Shown: in pieces, positions 1 to 9,451 of the stretch
How the letters are laid out: every line of letters starts with the position of its first letter
Position numbering within the stretch: the first letter of the stretch is position 1
DNA from: JAOAFT01 sp035390885
Lineage (GTDB): Bacteria > Bacteroidota > Ignavibacteria > UBA10030
Assembly (NCBI GenBank): GCA_035390885.1
Contig: DAOOUW010000001.1
Location: 1-64,000 of the forward strand
Length of the DNA: 64,000 nucleotides
Direction of reading: 5' to 3'
The notes under the pieces: generated by a model
Told to the model about the DNA's origin: nothing
What the model saw: the letters and a program-made list of their open reading frames with translations, nothing else
The model's database searches: none
Made by a program: the position numbers and the translations under genes

Positions 1-2474
1 GGGCTGTTTTGCCATGGTCTTCCAAGATAGTACGAAGTTACTGCGTTTCCATCGTAGCCGAGTGAATCGATGTGTGTGATTGTGCAATTACGAAATACAT
101 ATCCGTACATCGACGTTGCATCTGTTGATGCAGCGGTTACTGTGCCGCCATTTCGTTTTACAACAATTGTACAGCTATCGAAGACACAAATGTTTCTTCC
201 AAAAATAAAGTCAACAGTGCCATCAATAATGCAATTCTTATGGTACATTCTACCAGTTCCACTTCCACCCCACGTATAATAGGTATCTTGATACCCGGTA
301 ATACGGCAGTTGATGTACTGATGTCTATCGCCTTGGGTACGAAGCGCCACTGCCTGCGTTCCGCTTACTCCGGATTGTGGATAGTAAGTATTCCTAAAAG
401 TAATATTCTTGGCAATAAAATCATTAGCGTCGATTGTAATTGTAAATGAACCACTTGTACCTGGATTTCCTGAGCCGTATCGATCGCCATAATCGTCATA
501 AGTGATAATGGCGCTGTCTCGATCTTCGCCAATCAACACAACATTGACTTTACCTGCTTTGAGTGTGTCTTTCTCATAGTACACGCCCTTCTTTACAAAA
601 ATAGTCCATTTACCGGTATAATTGGTCGGCACATCATTAAATGCTGCTTGAAGTGTTGTATAGTTTCCACTTCCATCTTTAGCAACGATGACGGTTGTGT
701 CCGGCAATGGAGTTTGTGTTGTAAAGGTAACTTCGTTTCCGTAGCCTACGCCTGCGCTGTTTATTGCATAGGCTCGCACAAAGTATTGAGTAGATGGCTG
801 TAATCCACTGAGAGCGCTTGTAAAAGAACCGATATCTTTTCCATCGACTGTTTTTTGATCTTCAACTGTCGGAGAGCCAGATGTATTCCAGCAAACACCT
901 TTGGTCTTTACAGTATCACCGCCCCAATCAGTTACATTGCCGCCTCCAGTTGCAGTAACTGCCATAATATTTGTTACTTCATTTGTCGTAACTGTTGGAG
1001 GTACAACAGCCGCTAGAGTTGTAAATGCAATTTCATCACCATAGGATGTTCCTCCTGCATTTGTTGCATAAGCGCGGAGATAATATTGAGTCGCCGGTAA
1101 AAGACCTGTAACTTGAATCGTAAATGCACCTGTTCCACTACCGCAAGCCAAAAAATTATCCGAAATTGTTGGCGAACCTGTAGTATTCCAGCATACTCCA
1201 CGCTCTGTAACCGTTCCACCTCCATCGGCAGTAACATTTCCACCTGTTGTTAAAAAGGTTGTTGAAATATAACTTGCTGCTTTTGTGACTACAGTCGGCG
1301 GCTGAATAGCAACGCCTTTTGTAAATCCAGTAACGATAACATTCGACAGATCAACGAGCTTCCATGCAGGATCTCCATTAATATTATATGGATAGAATCT
1401 TACATAGAGTGTTTCATTCGTTGCAACCGTATCGCATGCAAGTTTGAATGCATACGTCGTTTTGGTTGATGGAACAGTTGTATCGGCGACAAATTGAGCT
1501 TGTGAGAATGAAGTGTCTTTAGAAACATAAACTGCAATGCGCAAATTGTTAGTAAACTCAACTACTTGTGTAAAGTATAAACTGTCCGAGTAAAATGTGC
1601 CGCCTGCAAATGGCGTTATTGCAAACTCAGCATATCGTGAAAAGTTTGGATTCAATTCCTGCGGCCATGATCCTTTGCCACTGGGACCATTATCGATTGT
1701 CAATCGAATTCCATTGGCATTGTATCCATAGCGATACAATCCACCGGCATAAGTTAAATTCTTCGCATTGATCAATCCGCTCACGGTTGCTGATTCAGAA
1801 GAAAGAAGCTCCCATCGTGATGAAGCTGCAAGAGGTACGCCTTCTGTCGTGCCTGAGATCGTAACATTTCCAATGAAGAGATATTTTGAAGTGCTTGTAA
1901 TGAGAGTATTGCTCCATCCATAAACTCGTACATAGAGAGTTTCTCCATCAGGAATATATGCATTCATAGAATATGAAACAGTAACTACTGCATTCGATGG
2001 AAGATTATTGTACTGGCCAATGAGCGTACTGGTGCTAAACGATGGATCGGTTGAGCAATAAACCGCAGCGCATATTGTATTTACACCTTTTGCACCAATG
2101 TACATTGAAATTGATTCTGCATTGAAATTCATTGTAGGTTTCGGTGTAATTGCAAATTGAACATACCTATTTGGATTGTAAGATGATTCCGCTGGCCATG
2201 CGCCGGTTGCACTGGCATCGCTTGTTGATGCATCTGGTTTATTCTTCTGAGTTTTAATAGTTGTATTCGTTGCACCATCAACCGAAGCAGGCGCTTCGTA
2301 TGCAATGGTAAATCCACTTGCAGTCTGTGGCGATGCAACGATACTCCCCGCAACTGTCGTTACAGACTGGTCGGCTGAGAGAGCCCACGTTGCTGACGCT
2401 GATTGACCTTGTGCTGTCCCATAAGCCAATGGGAGCGCCAGTACAAGGCACAACAAGAATGACATTTTTTTCAT
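1..2474 (-). CDS. Secreted pectin methylesterase (CE8), 3' end beyond window
   Basis: De-esterifies pectin outside the cell. The reading frame is open from an ATG at 2474 (GGAGG just upstream) to the window edge, 824 codons. A signal peptide (about residues 1-24, MKKMSFLLCLVLALPLAYG) is followed by two related beta-rich modules (about 60-390, each with a TLYVR motif), then two FN3-like repeats of the CWNTTGSPT type (about 395-585). The CE8 domain starts near 590 and shows QAVALRTQGD, QDTYY, DFIFGR (catalytic Asp) and LGRPW (conserved Arg) in family order. The C-terminus is missing, so a T9SS sorting domain cannot be checked. It pairs functionally with the pectate lyase at 20377-22457. Family call is firm; the function of the N-terminal modules is unknown. 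Confidence 0.93.
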   Translation of the reverse strand, partial: MKKMSFLLCLVLALPLAYGTAQGQSASATWALSADQSVTTVAGSIVASPQTASGFTIAYEAPASVDGATNTTIKTQKNKPDASTSDASATGAWPAESSYNPNRYVQFAITPKPTMNFNAESISMYIGAKGVNTICAAVYCSTDPSFSTSTLIGQYNNLPSNAVVTVSYSMNAYIPDGETLYVRVYGWSNTLITSTSKYLFIGNVTISGTTEGVPLAASSRWELLSSESATVSGLINAKNLTYAGGLYRYGYNANGIRLTIDNGPSGKGSWPQELNPNFSRYAEFAITPFAGGTFYSDSLYFTQVVEFTNNLRIAVYVSKDTSFSQAQFVADTTVPSTKTTYAFKLACDTVATNETLYVRFYPYNINGDPAWKLVDLSNVIVTGFTKGVAIQPPTVVTKAASYISTTFLTTGGNVTADGGGTVTERGVCWNTTGSPTISDNFLACGSGTGAFTIQVTGLLPATQYYLRAYATNAGGTSYGDEIAFTTLAAVVPPTVTTNEVTNIMAVTATGGGNVTDWGGDTVKTKGVCWNTSGSPTVEDQKTVDGKDIGSFTSALSGLQPSTQYFVRAYAINSAGVGYGNEVTFTTQTPLPDTTVIVAKDGSGNYTTLQAAFNDVPTNYTGKWTIFVKKGVYYEKDTLKAGKVNVVLIGEDRDSAIITYDDYGDRYGSGNPGTSGSFTITIDANDFIAKNITFRNTYYPQSGVSGTQAVALRTQGDRHQYINCRITGYQDTYYTWGGSGTGRMYHKNCIIDGTVDFIFGRNICVFDSCTIVVKRNGGTVTAASTDATSMYGYVFRNCTITHIDSLGYDGNAVTSYYLGRPWQNS

Positions 2475-2630
2475 ACTTCCTCCATTTATGATAATGAGAT
2501 ATTTTTTGTGAATGACTTACTACGCCACGCTCTTTGATTTATTGATGATAAAAGAAAAGGAATATTGAAGAAACTAAAATGAGATAAGCCGATGAATCTC
2601 TGCGATGATCTGCAAAAAATTTAGGATGAA

Positions 2631-3995
2631 ATGCAGGCTAAAATCTATCTTGAATTTCAAGCTAAGTCAGAATTTAATGCCGTTGGATTAGTTCCTCATC
2701 CGGATATAATTCAAGAACAAAAAATCTTTTTACGTATATTTATTATTCTTATGAATCTCTCACTGATTACACTTTGCGTGGTGTTTTTGCTCATTGCATT
2801 TCGCCAGATTGGGAATGTAAAGATTCCAATTTGGCTTGCGATGGTAGGCGGCGCATGCGTTGTTCTTGTAGCTCGTCAGATATCCATTCCCGATGCAATC
2901 CATGCAATTAATTATGATGTAATGTTCTTTCTACTCGGGATGTTTGTTGTTGGACGAGCGCTAGAAGAAAGTGGATACCTTGCGCATCTCGCATTTCATT
3001 TTTTCAAGCGAGCGCGAAATATCAACGCGCTCATCTTCTATATAATTTTCGGATTTGGTTTTGCCTCTGCAATTTTAATGAACGATACGCTTGCAATTAT
3101 TGGAACACCGGTGGCGCTATTACTGTCGCGAAAGCATCGAATTCCGCCAAATATCCTCCTCCTTGCGCTCGCCTTTGCTGTTACAACAGGGAGCGTTTTT
3201 AGTCCTATCGGAAATCCTCAAAACCTTCTCATCGCTCTCAATGGGAAATTTGAAAATCCATTTGTCGAATTTTCTAAGGAACTTCTAATTCCAACGATTA
3301 TAAATTTGTTCCTGACAGTAGGAGCGCTCAAATTTTTTTACCGTGAACATTTTCAAAATGGAAATTTACAGCATACGCAGGAACCAATTCGAAATCGTAA
3401 ATTAGCAATACTTTCACGTATTTCCCTGCTCAGCATCTTGAGTCTAATCGCTCTAAAAATTCTGATTGTCATGTTTGGCATCCCAATAGAGTTTCGCCTC
3501 ACTTATATTTCGTTGGTCGGAGCGCTTCCAATTTTAGTTGGTTCATCTCAACGATGGAATATTCTGAAAAAAATTGATTGGTACACACTGCTCTTCTTTG
3601 CAGGAATGTTTGTACTTATGGAAGCAGTCTGGCAATCGGGATTCTTTCAGTCTCTCCTTGCAATAGCGCCTGTGAGTCTGCTATCTTTACCTGCGATATT
3701 TTGCGTCAGTATCTTGTTGAGCCAATTCATCTCAAATGTTCCTCTTGTAGCCCTCTATCAACCATTGCTTCTCCACAGTGGTATCTCGCATACTGGACTT
3801 CTTGCGCTTGCGGCAGGCAGTACGATTGCCGGGAATATGCTGCTCCTCGGCGCTGCGAGCAACATTATCATCGTTCAAAACGCTGAACGACGCGCTCATC
3901 AGATGATTACCTTTTGGGAATTTGCACGCGTGGGTGTTCCTCTCACTATTCTTCAGACGCTTGTCTATCTTGGATATCTATTATTGATAACGTAA
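2631..3995 (+). CDS. SLC13/ArsB-NhaD superfamily anion permease
   Basis: Inner-membrane ion transporter of 454 aa with about 11 hydrophobic segments. Two internally related halves are typical of the ion-transporter superfamily: the first carries NDTLAIIGTPVALLL and SPIGNPQNLL, the second SNVPLVALYQPLLL and AASNIIIVQNAE. These resemble the helix-break motifs of CitMHS/ArsB/NhaD members. The substrate (dicarboxylate, arsenite, Na+/H+ or sulfate) cannot be read from the sequence. AGGA lies 4 bp before the ATG at 2631; an in-frame ATG at 2751, directly before the first hydrophobic helix, is an alternative start. It is divergent from the pectin methylesterase and stands alone. Confidence 0.8.
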   Translation: MQAKIYLEFQAKSEFNAVGLVPHPDIIQEQKIFLRIFIILMNLSLITLCVVFLLIAFRQIGNVKIPIWLAMVGGACVVLVARQISIPDAIHAINYDVMFFLLGMFVVGRALEESGYLAHLAFHFFKRARNINALIFYIIFGFGFASAILMNDTLAIIGTPVALLLSRKHRIPPNILLLALAFAVTTGSVFSPIGNPQNLLIALNGKFENPFVEFSKELLIPTIINLFLTVGALKFFYREHFQNGNLQHTQEPIRNRKLAILSRISLLSILSLIALKILIVMFGIPIEFRLTYISLVGALPILVGSSQRWNILKKIDWYTLLFFAGMFVLMEAVWQSGFFQSLLAIAPVSLLSLPAIFCVSILLSQFISNVPLVALYQPLLLHSGISHTGLLALAAGSTIAGNMLLLGAASNIIIVQNAERRAHQMITFWEFARVGVPLTILQTLVYLGYLLLIT

Positions 3996-4013
3996 GAAGA
4001 GTTCCTTCTCTTC

Positions 4014-4214
4014 AACCCAGATTATGCACTTATGGAAGAAATAAAGGTGTAAGATGAAGTCAAATAAAAAATAGGCAAAAGAAAGGGTTCCCAAATGGTG
4101 ACTTCGATACGAGCTATTGCTCACATCAGCCACTGTTAGAGAACCGGTTGCCGAGTAGCCGTAAGGCGTATCGAGGCAAAAGCCTTTGGAAGTTTCTAAT
4201 GCATAATTTGGGTT
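4014..4214 (+). repeat. Dispersed BIME-like element, copy A, with 15-bp TIRs
   Basis: About 200 bp between two convergent genes. The ends are near-perfect inverted repeats: AACCCAGATTATGCA on the left and TGCATAATTTGGGTT on the right (one mismatch). The core has outer arms TCGATACG and CGTATCGA around CAGCCAC and GGTTGCCGAG segments. The same core recurs at 28733, 34225, 40358 and 43614. No transposase is encoded inside. Confidence 0.75.
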
Positions 4215-4284
4215 ACAGTGGGTAAGATTTACGCATGTGCTTTCAGAAAAATGCGAACATACTCGCACTTTACTAAGAGCAAAA

Positions 4285-4587
4285 TCAATTCAATTGAAAA
4301 TTTAAAGCTGGATGGTTATTCCAGATAGTTTGATAGGTAAATAACTTTTCGATACGACAACGCATGTAGTTACGAAGCGGCAGCACCTGCAAGATTTTCT
4401 CAACAGTATCATCTGAGTCGGCGCTAAACACCATCCACATTGTATTGGCATCTTCCGAGATACTGTAACTCAACAACACATTTCGCAAAAGTAACTCATT
4501 CATATATCCTCGTTGTGCAGAGACACGTTTGAGAAAGTCTTCTGAAAAATATTCCGGCAACGAGGCTGTAACCATATATTCGTTCAT
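4285..4587 (-). CDS. Muconolactone-isomerase-like small protein
   Basis: A 100-aa protein resembling the MIase/ferredoxin-like dimeric alpha-beta barrel family: a central region of the form W..F...D.D.....L..LPL..Y is seen as MWMVFSADSDDTVEKILQVL followed by PLRNYM. The catalytic role is unknown; such proteins are often predicted small-molecule isomerases or oxygenase-like helpers. Its ATG overlaps the stop of the upstream FMN reductase by 4 bp (ATGA), so the two are translationally coupled and probably act together, with the MarR gene upstream as likely regulator. Confidence 0.6.
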   Translation of the reverse strand: MNEYMVTASLPEYFSEDFLKRVSAQRGYMNELLLRNVLLSYSISEDANTMWMVFSADSDDTVEKILQVLPLRNYMRCRIEKLFTYQTIWNNHPALNFQLN

Positions 4588-5162
4588 TGAAGTCCTTTCT
4601 TTAAAAGTTCAGTAATGTTTAATGTTTTTTCAATGAGTTGTGTAAGAAGCTGTTCATCTTGTTTATCGACAAGTAAACCTTCTGGTGTAAAAGCATGTGC
4701 GGCATTGCGGATAAAAACTTGCGGTTGTTCAATCACGTGAACTCCAAGCGCCGTTAAAATTTGCCGCAGGTGTAACTGTGCCCGCAGTGAGCCGTTGATT
4801 CCAATGGAAGCGCCAAATATTGCGCCAATTTTTCCATTGAACGGATTCGTTTGAATCGAAGCCCAATCAAGTGCGTTCTTTAATACCCCGGGTATTGAGT
4901 GATTATATTCCGGCGTTGCAATGAAGAGTGCATCTGCCCATTGAATATTTTCTTTCAATTGCAGCACAGAGTTTGGAATCTGTTCCCCTAATGTGTCTTC
5001 ATTAAAAAGAGGCAGTTGTAATAATTCATTTTCGGCGATGGTCACGCTTGCTCCCGATTCACGTGCGATGTTTGCTGCGAGGAGGAGCGCGCGTTTGTTG
5101 TAAGATTCTTTCCGTAAGCTTCCAGCAATTGCAAGTACACGAAGTTGACTTATTGCATTCAT
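4584..5162 (-). CDS. NADPH-dependent FMN reductase family protein
   Basis: A 192-aa flavodoxin-like protein of the SsuE/ChrR/YieF type. The phosphate-binding loop GSLRKESYNKRAL (about residues 15-27) and the flavin motif PEYNHSIPGVLKNALDW (about 83-99) are diagnostic. It is expected to reduce FMN, quinones or other electrophiles in the cytoplasm with NADPH. It sits 100 bp downstream of a MarR regulator and overlaps the MIase-like gene by 4 bp, suggesting a MarR-controlled response to aromatic, quinone or oxidative stress (inference). Confidence 0.88.
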   Translation of the reverse strand: MNAISQLRVLAIAGSLRKESYNKRALLLAANIARESGASVTIAENELLQLPLFNEDTLGEQIPNSVLQLKENIQWADALFIATPEYNHSIPGVLKNALDWASIQTNPFNGKIGAIFGASIGINGSLRAQLHLRQILTALGVHVIEQPQVFIRNAAHAFTPEGLLVDKQDEQLLTQLIEKTLNITELLKKGLQ

Positions 5163-5262
5163 TGTTTGTTCTCCTTTCTATTTGGAACAAAGCATGAAGT
5201 AAATAAGTTTCAAAAAATATTTACTCTAATACTGCGAATAGAATAACGCAGGATTTTTTGGA

Positions 5263-5736
5263 TCAGTCTTGCTGCAAGTTATAGTTCTTTGCAACAGATG
5301 TTCCTAATTTTTTTAACAGATTGGAAAGTTGTTTCTGCTCGCTCTCGCTGAGCACGGAAACAAGAGAGGCGATGAACTTTGCATACGGCTGAAAAGTTTT
5401 CTTAAAGAACTTCGTACCTTTTGGAGTTAGTTGTACGTAGTAGGCTCGACCATCTTCTTTACTTGGCACACGCTTGACATATCCAAGTTTCACAAGATTG
5501 TCGACAACAACCGTGATATTACCGCCGGTCGTTAATTGTTTCTTCGTTAGATCACCCATAAGCATAGGACCTAAATGGCCAAGGCATTCTATGACGTTGA
5601 ATTGCATTGGAGTAAGTCCGTGGGCGCGGATAAATTCACCGCTAATGGGATACAAGGTATCATGCGTGCGGAGAAGTTTTATCCATAGATCCAATGCTTG
5701 ATCGATTTTTTTTCCATAGCTTTTTGTCTTACTCAT
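5263..5736 (-). CDS. MarR family transcriptional regulator
   Basis: Winged-helix repressor of 157 aa. The MarR pattern is clear: HGLTPMQFNVIECLGHLGPM, a recognition helix around TTGGNITVVVDNLVKLGYV, and the wing VPSKEDGRAYYVQLTPKG. AAGGA lies 7 bp before the ATG at 5736, which is preferred over an in-frame TTG at 5751. It precedes the FMN reductase and MIase-like genes on the same strand, so it most likely controls them and itself in response to a small phenolic or oxidant ligand; that is inference. Confidence 0.9.
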   Translation of the reverse strand: MSKTKSYGKKIDQALDLWIKLLRTHDTLYPISGEFIRAHGLTPMQFNVIECLGHLGPMLMGDLTKKQLTTGGNITVVVDNLVKLGYVKRVPSKEDGRAYYVQLTPKGTKFFKKTFQPYAKFIASLVSVLSESEQKQLSNLLKKLGTSVAKNYNLQQD

Positions 5737-5892
5737 AGAATATCCTTTCAAATTAGTCGATACATATTAAGAATAACATAAAGAGGTAAGAAAAGCAAAC
5801 ACGACTAGGAATAATTCCTTTCAAAAAGGGCTGAATGAATAAGAAATTAAAAGTATCAGAACAGGTATATGTACGGAGTAAGCACAAAAATA

Positions 5893-5922
5893 AAAAGGAC
5901 GAGTTTTGTTGCTCGTCCTTTT
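5893..5922 (-). terminator. Rho-independent terminator of the RRM gene
   Basis: A perfect 11-bp stem (AAAAGGACGAG / CTCGTCCTTTT) with an 8-nt loop, followed on the minus strand by a T-rich tract. It lies about 22 bp after the RRM stop codon. Confidence 0.88.
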
Positions 5923-5944
5923 CCATAAATAGTATAAAATGGAA

Positions 5945-6250
5945 TTACCAGGAACGGTAACCGCCACGGCGATTATTTCCACCGCTACCGTGACTTCGTT
6001 TATTGGTTGACATTGGACGGGCTTCATTTACTACAATTTTACGTCCGCCGACTTCTTTCTCGTTTAAGCCTTTAACAGCAGCTTCCGCTTCTGCACGTAC
6101 TGGCATTTCAACAAAGGCAAATCCGCGAGACTCACCGGTGTACTTATCTTTAATCAATTTGGCTGAATCGACAGCGCCAAATGCAATGAACTCCTGCTTG
6201 ATTTCGTCTTCAGTGAGTTCTCGAGAAAGATTGCCTACATAAATCTTCAT
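5945..6250 (-). CDS. RRM-type RNA-binding protein with RGG-like tail
   Basis: A 101-aa single RNA-recognition-motif protein. RNP2 is IYVGNL (residues 3-8) and RNP1 is RGFAFVEM (42-49), with a Gly/Arg-rich tail (about 85-101) that can add nonspecific RNA contacts. Such small RRM proteins in Bacteroidota and cyanobacteria are often cold-inducible RNA chaperones; induction is not visible here. It is monocistronic with its own terminator and divergent from pyrF. Confidence 0.92.
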   Translation of the reverse strand: MKIYVGNLSRELTEDEIKQEFIAFGAVDSAKLIKDKYTGESRGFAFVEMPVRAEAEAAVKGLNEKEVGGRKIVVNEARPMSTNKRSHGSGGNNRRGGYRSW

Positions 6251-6492
6251 AAAAATAATCCTTATAAAAAAGTTTTAGAATAAAGTTAGTGATGCGCTAT
6301 CGAACCAAGCAGGTCGTCAACGTATCATCGTGAGGTGTACTCTATGGGAGGGCATCAAATAAATGTGGTATCCAAATCCATCCTGTACATCTCTCATTTC
6401 ATGATACAACTATTTTATTTCAAATAAAACAAATTTTTACTACCATAGTATAGAAAAAAAGAGAGGTTTTTAATCATTATTCGGGGATTTCT

Positions 6493-7308
6493 ATGGAATC
6501 ATTCTCACAGAGACTTCATGAAATTCAAAAAAGAAAACAATCATTGCTTTGTATTGGACTTGATGTCGATCCGCGGAAAGCTCCGGAAAAATTCAGAAAC
6601 TCGCCGGCTGGGTTACTCGAGTTTAATCGAAAAATTATCGAAGCAACAAGCGACCTTGTATGCGCCTACAAACCGAACCTCGCATTTTATGAAGCGCTTG
6701 GCGAGTGTGGTTGGAAATTGTTGCACGAAACGCTAAAGTATATTCCGCGCACCGTCTTAACTATTGGCGATGGGAAAAGGAACGATATTGGAAATACTGC
6801 CGAGCGATATGCGACTTCACTCTTCGATGACTTTGGTTTCGACGCAGTAACTATCAATCCTTACATGGGATTTGACAGTGTAGAGCCTTTCCTACAGCGA
6901 ACTGATCGGGGCGTCTTTCTCTTAGCATTGACATCGAATGCAGGTTCAAAAGATTTCCAGAGATTAAAAGTAGGAGCGACGCCACTCTATTTAAAAGTTG
7001 TTAAGAAAGCAGTGAAGTGGAATACGCACGATAATGTTGGATTGGTCGTCGGAGCAACACATCCAACAGAATTGCGCGCTGTTCGCCGCATCGCAAAATC
7101 ACTGCCGATTCTTATTCCGGGTGTTGGAGCTCAGGGTGGAGATCTTGCAAGTGCGGTGCAGAATGGATGCGCCCGTACAGGAGATTTAGCTATTATTAAC
7201 ATTAGCCGAAGCGTACTCTATGCATCAACGGAAGAGAACTTTGCAGATGCAGCACGAGCGGAAGCAATAAAAGTTCGAGATTCGATTCGTTCGATTTTAA
7301 GTAAATAG
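6493..7308 (+). CDS. pyrF: Orotidine 5'-phosphate decarboxylase (type 2)
   Basis: Last step of UMP synthesis: decarboxylates OMP. The 271-aa length and motif set fit the longer type 2 subfamily (Mycobacterium/Myxococcus-like): GLDVDPRK near 22-29, AYKPN with Lys60, and the catalytic DxKxxD as D93-K95-D98 in GDGKRNDIGNTAERYA. The phosphate-binding end is IPGVGAQGGD near 208-217. The DUF2851 gene follows 28 bp downstream. Confidence 0.95.
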   Translation: MESFSQRLHEIQKRKQSLLCIGLDVDPRKAPEKFRNSPAGLLEFNRKIIEATSDLVCAYKPNLAFYEALGECGWKLLHETLKYIPRTVLTIGDGKRNDIGNTAERYATSLFDDFGFDAVTINPYMGFDSVEPFLQRTDRGVFLLALTSNAGSKDFQRLKVGATPLYLKVVKKAVKWNTHDNVGLVVGATHPTELRAVRRIAKSLPILIPGVGAQGGDLASAVQNGCARTGDLAIINISRSVLYASTEENFADAARAEAIKVRDSIRSILSK

Positions 7309-7336
7309 AATTTACTCAGACATAAGGGGAACTACT

Positions 7337-8842
7337 ATGACTCGGCGTGTACCGGTAATCCATGAAAGATTTTTACGGCACATCTGGAGTAAGAAATATC
7401 TCGCCAAAGAACTCTTTACAACAGACGGAGAGCGTATAGAAGTCCGGGATGTGGGTGAATGGAATACAAATTCCGGTCCCGATTTCCTCAATGCTCGCAT
7501 TATCATCGATGGAATTTCCTACAAAGGCGATGTGGAAATTCATCGAAATGAATTCGATTGGCTGCAACACAATCATCAAATCGATCCTCACTACAATGGT
7601 GTTGTGCTCCATGTTGTACTCGAAGGGGATTCTCAAGCTTTCAGCACAATGACAGCAAGCGGAAGAAAAATACCGGTGCTTGTTCTCTCTGAAAATCTTT
7701 CGACGCCGTTGCGAGTGATCTGGGAAAGAGCAATTCTTGATGACCGATTGGAACGAATACCTCTATCGCACTGCAACGCCAGCAATGCTATAGCGCCAGC
7801 GGAAGAAATCGAACGGTGGATTTCTAAATTAGCGCTTGAACGATTGGAGTTGAAACTCCGCCGATTCGAAGAGCGATTGAATCAACTTGCTTTTGTAAGG
7901 AAACAGGTTCTTCGCGATCACGAGCAGCAGTACACTCCTTTCTACGACGATGAGATGAGAAATGTTCCTCCTCCTCAGTACTCTATCACGAAACAGGATG
8001 TATCGCGTAAAGAATTATGGGAACAACTTTTGTACGAAGGCTGGATGGAAGCTCTTGGATACTCCCACAATCGTGAGCCAATGTTGAGAGTAGCCCAAGC
8101 GTTACCGTTGAATATCCTCAAAGAACAGAAGCAAAAAAATCCTTCTCTTTCCATCGAAGCGTTGCTCTTTGGCGTTGCTGGTCTACTTCCTTCAACAATA
8201 TCAGAAGAGAAAACCGAAACGCGTAATTATATCCAAAAATTACTTGAACAGTGGGAACAGTTTCGCACACATTACACCGGTGATATTGTTTCAGAATCCG
8301 CATGGACATTTTTCCCAACGCGTCCTGCTAACTTTCCGGCACGACGACTTGCTGCAGGAGCGGCGCTTGGCGAGTTAATGCTTCGAAAAGAAGTTTTCAG
8401 GGAAATGATTCAGTGCTTCAAACAAACATTATCTCCACGGGAAACAGAAAAATGCTTATGGAACATTTTTTTTCTTAAACTCAATTCGTTCTGGCAATGT
8501 CGGTACAGTTTTGTTGAATGTTCAGCAAAGCCATTGCCTGCGCTGGGAATTTCACGCCAGCATGAAATTACTGTAAACGTACTTTTACCGATTGCTCTTC
8601 TCTATGCGCGAATTTTCAAAGATCGAGATGTACGTGAATCGGCGATAACATTATATCAGTCGCTTCCGCCGCGTGAAAAGAACGGCATCCTTCGCACAAT
8701 GGAAAATAACGTCGTTCACAAAAAATTCGCAATTGATAGCGTATGGAAGCAACAGGGATTGATCCATCTTTATAAATACTATTGCGTCGAACATCACTGT
8801 AGTGAATGCGCATTTGGAAAATGTTCAGAACCAATTCTTTAG
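7337..8842 (+). CDS. DUF2851 family protein
   Basis: A 501-aa cytoplasmic protein of a family widespread in Bacteroidota and Chlorobiota, function unknown. Recognisable blocks are FLRHIWSKKYL, GEWNTNSGPDFLNARI, GDVEIHRNEFDW and GVVLHVVLEGD in the N-terminal quarter, a basic region RRFEERL near 175, and a C-terminal cysteine cluster HHCSECAFGKC. The N-terminal blocks look endonuclease-fold-like (E/D...ExH pattern); that is only inference. It follows pyrF at a 28-bp distance. Confidence 0.85.
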   Translation: MTRRVPVIHERFLRHIWSKKYLAKELFTTDGERIEVRDVGEWNTNSGPDFLNARIIIDGISYKGDVEIHRNEFDWLQHNHQIDPHYNGVVLHVVLEGDSQAFSTMTASGRKIPVLVLSENLSTPLRVIWERAILDDRLERIPLSHCNASNAIAPAEEIERWISKLALERLELKLRRFEERLNQLAFVRKQVLRDHEQQYTPFYDDEMRNVPPPQYSITKQDVSRKELWEQLLYEGWMEALGYSHNREPMLRVAQALPLNILKEQKQKNPSLSIEALLFGVAGLLPSTISEEKTETRNYIQKLLEQWEQFRTHYTGDIVSESAWTFFPTRPANFPARRLAAGAALGELMLRKEVFREMIQCFKQTLSPRETEKCLWNIFFLKLNSFWQCRYSFVECSAKPLPALGISRQHEITVNVLLPIALLYARIFKDRDVRESAITLYQSLPPREKNGILRTMENNVVHKKFAIDSVWKQQGLIHLYKYYCVEHHCSECAFGKCSEPIL

Positions 8843-8933
8843 GGCTGGTTTAAACAGAGCATTGAATATCCACATTCTCATAAATATTTGTATATTATAT
8901 TCTGTGTAAGGCAATAAATAATATGGAGGAGTT

Positions 8934-9425
8934 ATGAAAAACAAAATTCACAAATTCGCATTGTTGGCGCTAATCCTTTTTGGGTTCGTTAGTAGTTTTG
9001 CACAAGAAACTACGAAGCCTGTTCTTACTTTAGAAGTCGCAAAGCAACTCGCTGTTGCAGCGGAGAATGAAGCAGCAAAAAATAATCTGTCCATGGTCAT
9101 TACAATTCTCGATGACGGTGGAAATCTTCTCTACTTTGAACGAATGAATTCTGCACAACTTGGCAGCATTGATGTGGCATTGGCAAAAGCTCGGACAGCG
9201 TTGTACTTCAAACGCCCGACGAAATCATATCAGGATCGAGTGGCGGGCGGAGATATGACATTGCTGAAAGTACCAAACGTTATTCCCGTCGAAGGCGGAT
9301 TGCCGCTTATCGTGCATGATCAAATTATTGGTTCGGTTGGAGTTAGCGGCGGTACGCCGCAACAGGATGGCATGGTTGCTCAAGCGGCTATCACTGCTTT
9401 TCAGACTCTTCAAGGCTCAAAGTAA
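8934..9425 (+). CDS. Secreted GlcG/HbpS-like (DUF336) protein
   Basis: A 163-aa haem-degrading/HbpS-like domain protein with a signal peptide (about 1-23, ending FAQ). Family motifs are VITILDDGGNLLYFERM, AKARTALYFKRPT and the Gly-rich VEGGLPLIVHDQIIGSVGVS. Homologues bind haem, cobalamin or small organic ligands; the ligand here is unknown. AUGGAGGAG precedes the start. The next gene begins 26 bp downstream and also has an export signal, so the two probably act together in the periplasm. Confidence 0.85.
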   Translation: MKNKIHKFALLALILFGFVSSFAQETTKPVLTLEVAKQLAVAAENEAAKNNLSMVITILDDGGNLLYFERMNSAQLGSIDVALAKARTALYFKRPTKSYQDRVAGGDMTLLKVPNVIPVEGGLPLIVHDQIIGSVGVSGGTPQQDGMVAQAAITAFQTLQGSK

Positions 9426-9451
9426 TTTCACAATTTTTTGGAGAAATAATT

